Virus record (IMG/VR): IMGVR_UViG_3300022707_002235
Coordinates: 1 to 20,789 of that record
DNA length: 20,789 nt
Origin: a virus
Reading direction: 5' to 3' (one strand)
Both the position numbers and the translations under genes were made by a program. Of the stretch, positions 1 to 4,869 are shown one piece after another. How positions within the stretch are numbered: the first letter of the stretch is position 1; each line of letters starts with the position of its first letter. The notes below the pieces were generated by a model. That model was not told where the DNA came from. It made no database searches and was given only the letters and a program-made list of their open reading frames with translations.

Positions 1-548
1 CCCTTCTTGGTCTTCACAATTTCAGGCCTCAAAGTAATCGCCAATGATTTGAAACAAAAATCATCCTTTCGCAGCTTTGTGCGCTCACCGGGTCTCATTC
101 CGTGCATCAGTCCGAGTGTAACAAATACATAGTTAACTGGGTCTTTTTTAGCTGTTCTAATTAGTCGCGTAATTTCATCGGGCGTTAAGACGTGACGAGT
201 GCGGCGAATCCATTTCGGTATCAAGAATGCTGGTCGCTGCTTTATTAGCCTTTGGCGTTTACACCACCCTAGAAATCCGTTTAAAACTTTTCTGTGGTTA
301 GCCATGTCGCCGATGCGCTCATCACAGAACTCTTCAAAGCACTGCTCATCGATCTCATCAGGCTTTAAATCTCCGAAATCAATTGCAAAGTCTCTGTTCA
401 TCAGGCGCTCAATCTCTTTAAAACTGCCAACACAAATAGTCTTCGCCTGGCGAGTCCGAGCTTTTTGAATGCCGATAGTGAGCCCAGCCTCATACTCTTT
501 TTTTCTGTGCTCGATGTAAACAGGCGTTAACTCTCTGACGGTCGCCAC
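1..548 (-). CDS. int: Tyrosine recombinase (phage integrase), C-terminal part cut by window edge
   Basis: Site-specific recombinase of the lambda-integrase family, expected to integrate or excise the phage genome. About 183 N-terminal residues are visible. The N-terminal 110 or so look like a SAM-like core-binding domain. The catalytic domain begins near 'RHVLTPDEI' (residues 118-126) and contains the Arg box G-M-R-P-G-E with R152 and E155. K179 in 'VKTKKG' fits the beta-hairpin lysine. The HxxR and Tyr boxes lie beyond position 1, so catalysis cannot be confirmed. I chose the GTG at 548 because AGAAGG sits 7 nt upstream and GTG overlaps the upstream TAG as TAGTG, suggesting translational coupling to the HTH gene before it. 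It is co-directional with all the other genes. An attP downstream of the gene would also be out of view. Confidence 0.9.
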   Translation of the reverse strand, partial: MATVRELTPVYIEHRKKEYEAGLTIGIQKARTRQAKTICVGSFKEIERLMNRDFAIDFGDLKPDEIDEQCFEEFCDERIGDMANHRKVLNGFLGWCKRQRLIKQRPAFLIPKWIRRTRHVLTPDEITRLIRTAKKDPVNYVFVTLGLMHGMRPGERTKLRKDDFCFKSLAITLRPEIVKTKK

Positions 549-778
549 TAAAAGCCTTCTCTATTTGCCAAATAACCAGCGCCAATATACTCACCGGTTT
601 TGTCTTGATAGTTCTTCAAAAACTCTCCACGCTTAATCCACGACCCTACGGTGCCATGATTTGCGCCGAACATTTTAGCGATTTCAGAGACGCTGTATTT
701 TTCGCGCAAGCGATAGCAGGCATAATGAGTCCTATCGCGCCACGTCTTATAACTTGGATTTGCTTTTGTCCCGTTCAT
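548..778 (-). CDS. Small HTH protein next to integrase (paralogue of upstream gene)
   Basis: A 76-residue protein with a predicted helix-turn-helix: 'SVSEIAKMFGANHGTVGSWIKRG' pattern at about residues 29-51 (hydrophobic, A/G turn, W-I-K-R-G end). I do not recognise a named family. Being directly before int and coupled to it by TAGTG, it could be an excisionase/recombination directionality factor or a transcription regulator. That is inference from position and fold type. The frame stays open up to 850, but the ATG at 778 has GGAGAA 5 nt upstream, while further upstream the reading runs deep into the preceding gene. It overlaps that gene by 32 nt. It is clearly related to that gene: both have Y-K-x-W-R-D-R-T-H followed by S-V-x-E, G-T and W-x-K-R-G. 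Confidence 0.75.
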   Translation of the reverse strand: MNGTKANPSYKTWRDRTHYACYRLREKYSVSEIAKMFGANHGTVGSWIKRGEFLKNYQDKTGEYIGAGYLANREGF

Positions 779-953
779 TAAACTTCTCCAATAGTCGGCC
801 GCGTTTAGTCCACTCGTTGGCGGTGCCTCTGTCGACTTCAAAAACCTCACCCAACTCAGTAACGCTCATGCCGGTTGCTCTAACTAACATAGCCGCAAAG
901 ACATGGGTCCGATCGCGCCATAATTTATATTCATGTGCTTTATAGGGTGACAT
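747..953 (-). CDS. Small HTH protein, tandem paralogue
   Basis: A 68-residue protein with the same plan as the next gene: 'YKLWRDRTH' at residues 9-17, then an HTH 'SVTELGEVFEVDRGTANEWTKRG' region at about 29-51. The helix-turn-helix pattern (V-T-E-L-G-E-V-F, G-T, W-T-K-R-G) suggests DNA binding, as in small phage regulators and homeodomain-like/resolvase-type HTHs. The ATG at 953 overlaps the end of the XRE gene by 14 nt, with AAGG 6 nt upstream. Its 3' end overlaps its paralogue by 32 nt. The pair probably arose by tandem duplication and then diverged (two-residue indel between the TH and SV motifs). The binding site and function cannot be read from sequence. Repressor, Cro-like or excisionase roles are all possible. 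Confidence 0.75.
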   Translation of the reverse strand: MSPYKAHEYKLWRDRTHVFAAMLVRATGMSVTELGEVFEVDRGTANEWTKRGRLLEKFNERDKSKSKL

Positions 954-1182
954 CCCAAGCCTTTTTGATCTTGCGCATTCTATAAGCCATATACATTCGT
1001 TTTGTATTAATTTTATAAATATCTCCTAGCATAATGAGAGTTAACATAGACGGCACAATTAACCCTCGCTCCCAGTTGCTGACAAATTGTGGCGTAGTAT
1101 ATCCAAAAATATTTGAGATATCTCTCTGGCTATACCCTGATTTCGCACGGCCGGCCTTTAATTGTTTGCTAATTAATTCCAC
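940..1182 (-). CDS. XRE/Cro-CI type helix-turn-helix regulator
   Basis: An 80-residue single-domain HTH protein. Residues 5-60 fit the XRE (lambda Cro/CI) fold: 'LKAGRAKSGYSQRDISNIFG' gives helices 1-2, then 'TPQFVSNWERGLIVP' is the recognition helix with the typical S-N-W-E-R-G-x-x-x-P ending, then 'LTLIMLGDIYKI' is helix 4-5. It ends in a basic tail (R-M-R-K-I-K-K). There is no C-terminal peptidase/dimerisation domain, so it is Cro-sized, not a full CI. The GTG at 1182 has AAGGGAG 5-6 nt upstream and overlaps the previous gene by 10 nt. It is the best candidate in this window for a lytic/lysogenic regulator, although it is embedded in the operon and not divergently transcribed. Confidence 0.85.
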   Translation of the reverse strand: MELISKQLKAGRAKSGYSQRDISNIFGYTTPQFVSNWERGLIVPSMLTLIMLGDIYKINTKRMYMAYRMRKIKKAWDVTL

Positions 1183-1499
1183 TGTATCTCCCTTAGAGAG
1201 GTTATGAGTTTTTGCTCGTTATCTTCACACATCTCTTGAAAACTACTATCTAAGAAGTCATCAAGAGCCTGGTAAATATATACTGGTTTTGTTTCATGGG
1301 TTTCGACGATCGTCCCGCTCTCAGTCATCAAGAAGAGACTCTCACACTTCTCATAAACCGGCTCGTCGTCTAGCCGATAAATGATTTCACATTCGGCGCG
1401 TTTGATGGGATTGCTTGCGACCACGTTTAGAGTGATCGTTTGAGTAAATGTTCTTCGCTCCATGGTGGGTGTTGTAGACTTCTCATTTATGGTAGTCAA
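1173..1499 (-). CDS. Hypothetical protein, acidic C-terminal half
   Basis: Up to 108 residues, family not recognised. The N-terminal part is beta-like ('TFTQTITLNVVASNP', residues 17-31; 'AECEIIYRLDDEPVYEKCESLFLMTE', 35-60) and the C-terminal part is acidic and helical ('ALDDFLDSSFQEMCEDNEQKLITSL'). The start is uncertain: the longest version begins with TTG at 1499, 8 nt after the HNH stop, but no Shine-Dalgarno is visible. The next candidate, ATG at 1463 (residue 13), has none either. Translation could depend on coupling to the HNH gene just upstream. The 3' end overlaps the XRE gene by 10 nt. No function is proposed. Confidence 0.6.
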   Translation of the reverse strand: MTTINEKSTTPTMERRTFTQTITLNVVASNPIKRAECEIIYRLDDEPVYEKCESLFLMTESGTIVETHETKPVYIYQALDDFLDSSFQEMCEDNEQKLITSLREIQWN

Positions 1500-1507
1500 A
1501 TTGTTTT

Positions 1508-1771
1508 TTAGAATGTTCGATTGTCGTTTTTAACGTTGTAAGAAGTTCTAGATAGTTTTTTCAAAACATCGTGGCGCTCGTGCAACCACAGCCATTGTTT
1601 GACGCCCGGCCACTTCTTGCACATCTTAGACCAGCCTTCGGTGTGAACTTGCACGTGATGTTTTCTGCACAGCGGCATTAAATTATCGGGCTCATCAGAT
1701 CCACCGGCGCCGACCGATGTGACGTGGTGGCGATCGATGTCAGCAAAGGTCGAGCAAGCTGCACACCTCAT
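1508..1771 (-). CDS. HNH endonuclease-like protein
   Basis: An 87-residue HNH-family protein. The motif is complete: C-A-A-C near the N-terminus (residues 3-6), 'DIDRHHVTSVGAGGSDEPDNLMPLCRKHHVQVH' at about residues 11-43 with the H-H pair, the N of D-N-L-M-P-L-C, and the final H-H-x-x-x-H. Together with C-x-x-C this should bind a structural zinc and one catalytic metal ion. Phage HNH proteins often nick DNA near cos during packaging or act as homing-like or recombination nucleases; which applies here is unknown. The terminase is not in the window. The open frame extends to a TTG at 1795, but I prefer the ATG at 1771 because it overlaps the TGA of the upstream 33-residue gene (ATGA) and has AGAAG upstream. 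Confidence 0.8.
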   Translation of the reverse strand: MRCAACSTFADIDRHHVTSVGAGGSDEPDNLMPLCRKHHVQVHTEGWSKMCKKWPGVKQWLWLHERHDVLKKLSRTSYNVKNDNRTF

Positions 1772-1869
1772 CGAGGGTCTTCTCGAGCGATCCAATACAG
1801 CGACACTGAAACGAATACGAACACCCCAGTCACTGCACAGTAGATAAATAATTCATATATGTTGATCAT
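1768..1869 (-). CDS. 33-residue single-pass membrane peptide
   Basis: A mini-gene that a normal length cut-off would miss. ATG at 1869, TGA at 1770-1768. The peptide begins M-I-N-I-Y-E, continues with a hydrophobic run of about 20 residues (L-F-I-Y-C-A-V-T-G-V-F-V-F-V-S-V-S-L-Y-W-I) and ends A-R-E-D-P-R. This is one transmembrane helix with a short charged tail. Its ATG overlaps the upstream TGA (ATGA) and its TGA overlaps the ATG of the HNH gene (ATGA), so it is framed by 4-nt couplings on both sides. That exact fit is the main reason to believe it. The function is unknown. Small phage membrane peptides can act as superinfection, antiholin-like or host-modulating factors, but nothing in the sequence singles out one role. 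Confidence 0.65.
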   Translation of the reverse strand: MINIYELFIYCAVTGVFVFVSVSLYWIAREDPR

Positions 1870-2012
1870 CTAAGCATCCTTTTTTTTAAATTAGCAATCT
1901 TGTCGTGTTGCTGCTGACAATATGAGCATATTTTCTTTTTAGTATCCAACTCGCCGGCGCACTCCTCGCACATCGGTAGGTACTCGACGTTTGGTCTAGT
2001 TTTCATGGTCAT
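1866..2012 (-). CDS. Mini zinc-ribbon protein (48 aa)
   Basis: A small gene of 48 residues from the ATG at 2012, or 46 from the ATG at 2006 (M-T-M-K-T-R-P). It carries two C-x-x-C pairs: M-C-E-E-C and I-C-S-Y-C, 14 residues between them, typical of a treble-clef or zinc-ribbon knuckle. A basic, helical tail follows (H-D-K-I-A-N-L-K-K-R-M-L-R). AGG sits 5-6 nt before the first ATG. It overlaps the end of the preceding gene by 17 nt, and its TGA overlaps the next ATG as ATGA. It probably binds zinc; partner and role (RNA polymerase, DNA or a nuclease) are unknown. Proteins of this sort in phages are sometimes transcription modulators, but here this is only a possibility. Confidence 0.65.
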   Translation of the reverse strand: MTMKTRPNVEYLPMCEECAGELDTKKKICSYCQQQHDKIANLKKRMLR

Positions 2013-2577
2013 TGGCCTGCCTTTTTTTAAAGTCGACAGTGGGATAGTTCATTTTATCTAGAAATTCTATGGCCTCTTTTTCGGTCGGCAAAGAAATGGG
2101 CCCTCCTAGCTCCTCAGCGGCCATCAGAGCGTCGAACATCTTTCTCCATGCGCCTATACTCATTTCTGGCTTTAAGTCGCCTGAGCGGTTCCACAGGTCG
2201 TACCAGCCCCCAAGCTGCTGAACCACAACCCAACCAAGGCGCCCAACGTGCTGATCTATCCATTTATGCGCAGCGTCTTCATAGCTCTGTGCCCTTTTTG
2301 AATAATACGAGACGCACTGAAAGAGAGTTTGAGCCATATACTGCGCTTGGTCTTCGATACTGACCCTTCTGTCCATTAGGGCCTTAAGGTCACATGGCAT
2401 AGGAGCTCGTCGATTTTCGTCGCGGTATTTTACCCAAGACCCGTTGAGCTCATCGTTTGAATAGTTCAAAACATCTCTGGCGTAGGCCAAGGCATTTGCC
2501 GGCTGTAACGCTACTTGATGGTATTGGTAAACACCAGACCACCATTTAGCTAATGCCTTTTGTTTGTGTGTTGTCAT
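1996..2577 (-). CDS. Replication-region protein, possible helicase loader-type, unrecognised
   Basis: 193 residues from the ATG at 2577, which has GGAGG 6-7 nt upstream. The frame is open to 2709, but that extension lies inside the initiator gene. It overlaps the initiator's 3' end by 32 nt. The protein is largely helical and tryptophan-rich ('LAKWWSGVYQYHQ', 'WVKYRDENRRAPMPCDLKALM', 'GRLGWVVVQQLGGWYDLW'). The middle segment 'R-R-A-P-M-P-C-D-L-K-A-L' resembles the short 'P-x-x-x-D-L' pattern found in phage proteins that follow an O-like initiator, such as helicase loaders or helicase modulators. Position supports that role (lambda P follows O), but there is no Walker A motif, so it is not a DnaC-type ATPase. 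I would call it hypothetical with a replication association. Confidence 0.7.
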   Translation of the reverse strand: MTTHKQKALAKWWSGVYQYHQVALQPANALAYARDVLNYSNDELNGSWVKYRDENRRAPMPCDLKALMDRRVSIEDQAQYMAQTLFQCVSYYSKRAQSYEDAAHKWIDQHVGRLGWVVVQQLGGWYDLWNRSGDLKPEMSIGAWRKMFDALMAAEELGGPISLPTEKEAIEFLDKMNYPTVDFKKRQANDHEN

Positions 2578-3550
2578 CAGTAACCTCCATTGCGTCAATC
2601 GCTTCCCAAGTTTGTTTATTAGCTTCAAAAGTCTGCTCCGAGAAAGTCTTAGGCCCGGACCTGTTGCCGTCATATCGCCCTTCGATTGCTCGAATTCTTT
2701 TATCTTCACTCAGCCAGTCATCAAAGCCCGGCTTCCATTGCTCAATGCAAAATTTAGAACAAGTAAATTTATTAATCGCGTCAATCCAGTGTGGTTTGTC
2801 AGGATATTTTTTTATCTGAGCTCTGCAAACCTTGATTCTTTTTTCGGAGAGATTTTTACATTTAGGCAAAGTTGAACAATTATCATTCCAAAGATTTCTG
2901 AGGTCGGCCGGATCTAAATCCGGGGTCTCGTCTCGTCCCGTACGTACGTCTCGTACGTCCCGCCCCGTCCCGTACGTAGTGCACGTTTGCGTACGCGTAC
3001 GTTCGTGTGCGTTCGTTTGCGTTCGTTTGCGTTCGTACTCGATAGTATGTCTTTTGCCGTGGCAAGCGGCACAGAGCCACACGACATCAAGAGGCTTGTC
3101 ATAATCTTCATGATGACCGTCAATTCGAACGTTTTCAGCACCACACTCAGAACATGACGCAGGCTTTTTGAGGGTCCCGTTTATCACAGCAGTTTTAACC
3201 ATGTTTCGGGCCTCAACCTTTTTGAAGCAACTTAGACCGCCTGTGTCATCAACGAGTTGAGCCATCTCCATTTCTTGAGTAATCAGCTTTTCAATAACAG
3301 ATCTTAAAGTCTTTTCTTTGATTCGGTTTCTCTCCGCGTGCACAGTATTTAGGCACACCGACCCACCCTTATTTTCTCTAGATGCCATCGCTAAAATGTA
3401 AATAAAGGCCAATAATTCATCAGAATTAAACTCAACAAAGTCTGAGCCGTCGAATATTTCATGTTCTAAACGAAACCAACTTGGTTTTTTAACGTCATTT
3501 CTTGGGTTGTATTTATCCCAGTTGTTTATCTTCAAAGAAATTCTAGACAA
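2546..3550 (-). CDS. Phage replication initiator (lambda O-like organisation) with zinc/HNH-like insert
   Basis: 334 residues. The N-terminal domain (about 1-120: 'LKINNWDKYNPRNDVKKPSWFRLEHEIF', 'LLAFIYILAMASRENKGG') looks like the winged-helix DNA-binding domain of phage replisome organisers. Residues 133-168 form a zinc/HNH-like module: C133-x2-C136, H146-H147, D-K-P-L, C160-x2-C163, H168. Residues 172-208 are a low-complexity R/T/G/D linker encoded by short DNA repeats. The C-terminal domain (about 211-320: 'LRNLWNDN', 'WIDAINKFTCSKFC', 'WKPGFDDWL', 'IRAIEGRYD') matches the usual end of O/DnaD-like phage replication proteins. The start is TTG at 3550, chosen because AGAGGGG lies a few nt upstream and M-S-R-I-S-L-K follows naturally. 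It probably binds its own internal repeats and recruits helicase. Confidence 0.8.
   Translation of the reverse strand: MSRISLKINNWDKYNPRNDVKKPSWFRLEHEIFDGSDFVEFNSDELLAFIYILAMASRENKGGSVCLNTVHAERNRIKEKTLRSVIEKLITQEMEMAQLVDDTGGLSCFKKVEARNMVKTAVINGTLKKPASCSECGAENVRIDGHHEDYDKPLDVVWLCAACHGKRHTIEYERKRTQTNAHERTRTQTCTTYGTGRDVRDVRTGRDETPDLDPADLRNLWNDNCSTLPKCKNLSEKRIKVCRAQIKKYPDKPHWIDAINKFTCSKFCIEQWKPGFDDWLSEDKRIRAIEGRYDGNRSGPKTFSEQTFEANKQTWEAIDAMEVTDDNTQTKGIS
2935..3040. repeat. Iteron-like decamers and CGTACG cluster inside the initiator gene; putative origin
   Basis: On the plus strand six 10-bp units lie in exact register: gcacgtttgc (2981), gtacgcgtac (2991), gttcgtgtgc (3001), gttcgtttgc (3011), gttcgtttgc (3021), gttcgtactc (3031). 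The two central copies are identical. Next to them (2939-2978) the palindromic core CGTACG occurs several times among runs of gtcccg. A T-rich stretch follows at about 2838-2885. Lambdoid phages carry iterons plus an AT-rich unwinding region inside the O gene. A 10-bp period puts the sites on one face of the helix. That this is the origin is inference. The repeats could instead merely encode a flexible linker. Confidence 0.55.
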
Positions 3551-3553
3551 GGG

Positions 3554-3586
3554 CCCCCCTCTTGTTAATGTTGACTCTCAGAGGGG
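3554..3586 (-). promoter_or_regulatory. Hairpin sequestering the Shine-Dalgarno of the initiator gene
   Basis: In the minus-strand mRNA the sequence CCCCTCT (3586-3580) can pair perfectly with AGAGGGG (3562-3556), leaving a loop of about 17 nt. AGAGGGG is the ribosome binding site of the TTG-initiated replication gene at 3550. If the stem forms, initiator translation would be weak until something opens it. The seven base pairs, five of them G-C, are read directly from sequence; the regulatory meaning is inferred. Confidence 0.55.
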
Positions 3587-3598
3587 ATTTGTTAAGAT
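3571..3598 (+). promoter_or_regulatory. Sigma70-type promoter for antisense RNA
   Basis: TTGACT (-35, 5 of 6 matches, 3571-3576), a 16-nt spacer and TAAGAT (-10, 4 of 6 matches, 3593-3598) on the plus strand, facing away from the replication gene. The expected transcription start is near 3605. This is the only reasonable plus-strand promoter paired with a terminator that I found. Confidence 0.5.
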
Positions 3599-3628
3599 CC
3601 GGCTCTGGGATAGTTGCACTGTCCGATC

Positions 3629-3657
3629 GTTCTAAGCTCCAACTTGTACGATATCAA
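3629..3657 (-). promoter_or_regulatory. Possible promoter for the replication genes
   Basis: Minus strand TTGATA (3657-3652; 5 of 6 matches to the -35 consensus), a 17-nt spacer and TAGAAC (3634-3629; 4 of 6). Transcription would start near 3622 and read the initiator gene, overlapping the first few nt of the antisense RNA. The -10 box is weak, and the region may instead be read through from upstream. Confidence 0.3.
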
Positions 3658-3686
3658 GGCCCGCTGCATAGCGGGTTTTGTTTTTT
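3656..3686 (+). terminator. Intrinsic terminator, plus strand
   Basis: Perfect 6-bp stem CCCGCT (3660-3665) / AGCGGG (3670-3675) with a 4-nt GCAT loop, extendable by flanking A-T and G-T pairs. It is followed on the plus strand by TTTTGTTTTTT (3676-3686). On the minus strand the hairpin is followed by CCTTGAT, not a U run, so it should act in the plus direction only. Confidence 0.8.
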
Positions 3687-3690
3687 AAGG

Positions 3691-4167
3691 TTACACATCC
3701 CCCAATACTGCTTTGGCTCTTTCATATATTGCAGAGGCATTTTCAATGGTCATGTCTATTTGAGTTTTCGTTCTTGTCGGGCCACTTAAATTAAACGCTT
3801 TGTGTACTTCGATAAAATCCCTCAAAACATCCTCAGCGGTCTCTTTCTCAATGGGCTGGATGTTGATCAAGAGCGCCTTGTGATTTTGATGGTGGTTATC
3901 TGCAGTGCTCCACATATAGCCCAGATATGTTTTGTCGTACTTAGAAAAAACCTCGACACCCTCAGCCAGCATCTTATTGATAGGCTCGACGTTTTCTTCG
4001 AACCATTTGGCTAAGCTGTCTACACTGAACTGTGGTGGAAATGTTCCATTTATTAATTTCCACCAAGTAGGCTTTTCAATTTGTAACTTCATTCTATTCA
4101 TTTTTAATGCCTTTCCATATCCAGGTTCGGGCTTTGCAAATGGAGCTTGTGATGGGTCAAATAACAT
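3691..4167 (-). CDS. Hypothetical protein between the RecT-like gene and the initiator
   Basis: 158 residues from the ATG at 4167 (GGAGG 7 nt upstream); a GTG one codon earlier is also possible. The start overlaps the TGA of the RecT-like gene (TGATG). The family is not recognised. It begins with a proline-rich segment (D-P-S-Q-A-P-F-A-K-P-E-P-G-Y-G-K), then 'KPTWWKLINGTFPPQF', an acidic helical middle and 'LRDFIEVHKAFNLSG' plus 'IYERAKAVLGDV' at the end. There are no cysteines, no membrane segment and no visible catalytic motif. It belongs to the recombination/replication gene block. In lambdoid phages this slot often holds accessory recombination or regulatory genes, but I assign no function. 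Confidence 0.7.
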   Translation of the reverse strand: MLFDPSQAPFAKPEPGYGKALKMNRMKLQIEKPTWWKLINGTFPPQFSVDSLAKWFEENVEPINKMLAEGVEVFSKYDKTYLGYMWSTADNHHQNHKALLINIQPIEKETAEDVLRDFIEVHKAFNLSGPTRTKTQIDMTIENASAIYERAKAVLGDV

Positions 4168-4868
4168 CACACATCCTCCAAGTTCACAGTATTCTCACCA
4201 TTTAAACGCTGAGTCAGATCTTGAGTTTTCTCACTCTCACTTCTTGAATCTAAGACTTCTCTAGATGGGTCTACGCCGTGGTCATATTCAGCGATCGCCA
4301 TGCCATTGAGACAGTCAGCAAAGAGTGATTTCAAAACTCGACCTCTGGCTCTGTATCTAAGCATGTCGTAGTGATAACTCTGCCATGTTGGGTTTTTTAA
4401 CAGATTAGCCTTCTTAGCATCATCCATTGAGAAGGTAACGCTAGTGACGCCACCGGTGTTTCTCTCGGCCTCACAGTAAGCTTTAAACGCCTTCTGATTG
4501 TCATCGGTCTTCTTACCATCCTTGTCTAAAAAATACTCGGTAAGCCTCACCAGCTTGCCTGACTGCCAACATAATGCAGCTGGTAGATCACCAAAGATTG
4601 TCGGCGTGCCCTTGATAACTGCGATTTGCCTTAGAGCTGTGATTGGTTTAAGACCGAGCTCTATTGCCGTCTGTCGAGCGACTAGAATGTCGGCAGGCTT
4701 ACCCTGAAACCTCTGAGGTATCATATTAGACGTTGCTAGCATTGAGCAGTATCTCATCTCTTCAGTTAAATTTGCAGGGATGATCTGACCATGGTCGGCG
4801 GCGATCTCTATTTGTTTCTTAGCGGTTGTTTCTATGACTTCTTTTTCTTCTTTTGACTCTTCGCTCAT
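4167..4868 (-). CDS. RecT-like single-strand annealing protein
   Basis: 233 residues from the ATG at 4868 (GGAG 6 nt upstream); an in-frame extension to 4925 lies inside the exonuclease gene. After a lysine/glutamate-rich start, the core reads 'IPANLTEEMRYCSMLATSNMIPQRFQGKPADILVARQTAIELGL' and 'ALRQIAVIKGTPTIFGDLPAALCWQSG' (about residues 29-105). This pattern (sampling of positions, then I-x-V-I-x-G-x-P) is found in phage proteins annotated as RecT-type recombinases. 'YDMLRYRARGRVLKSLFADCLNGMAIAEYDHG' near residue 185 fits the C-terminal core. RecT proteins pair complementary single strands after 5'-3' resection. The adjacent RecE-like nuclease strongly supports this call. The sequence is not close to the classical E. 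coli RecT, so the family is probable, not certain. Confidence 0.7.
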   Translation of the reverse strand: MSEESKEEKEVIETTAKKQIEIAADHGQIIPANLTEEMRYCSMLATSNMIPQRFQGKPADILVARQTAIELGLKPITALRQIAVIKGTPTIFGDLPAALCWQSGKLVRLTEYFLDKDGKKTDDNQKAFKAYCEAERNTGGVTSVTFSMDDAKKANLLKNPTWQSYHYDMLRYRARGRVLKSLFADCLNGMAIAEYDHGVDPSREVLDSRSESEKTQDLTQRLNGENTVNLEDV

Positions 4869-4869
4869 T

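Larger units (their letters stand above)
3605..3686 (+). ncRNA. Predicted OOP-like antisense RNA (about 82 nt)
   Basis: The only apparent plus-strand transcript. It would start about 7 nt after a -10 box and end at a strong intrinsic terminator (3660-3686). It contains no convincing ORF and no ribosome binding site. It is antisense to the leader between the upstream gene (stop at 3691) and the replication gene (start at 3550). Lambda's OOP RNA (77 nt) has the same layout: promoter just before O, transcription opposite to O, a terminator near the end of the upstream gene. Here the RNA stops just short of that gene and so covers only the leader. Sequence similarity to OOP is not claimed; the analogy is positional. 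Confidence 0.5.

Noticed and set aside
199-468. Plus-strand open frame of 89 codons over the integrase
   Set aside because: It is the antisense shadow of a clear tyrosine recombinase; no ribosome site and no recognisable protein.
2577-2709. 132-nt N-terminal extension of the gene at 1996-2577
   Set aside because: The extension lies entirely within the initiator gene in another frame, while the ATG at 2577 has a strong GGAGG.
2935-3040. CRISPR array
   Set aside because: Decamers are contiguous with no spacers, lie inside a coding frame and no cas gene is near.
3562-3789. Plus-strand open frame of 75 codons through the antisense RNA region
   Set aside because: It runs through an intrinsic terminator and into an oppositely oriented gene; no Shine-Dalgarno.
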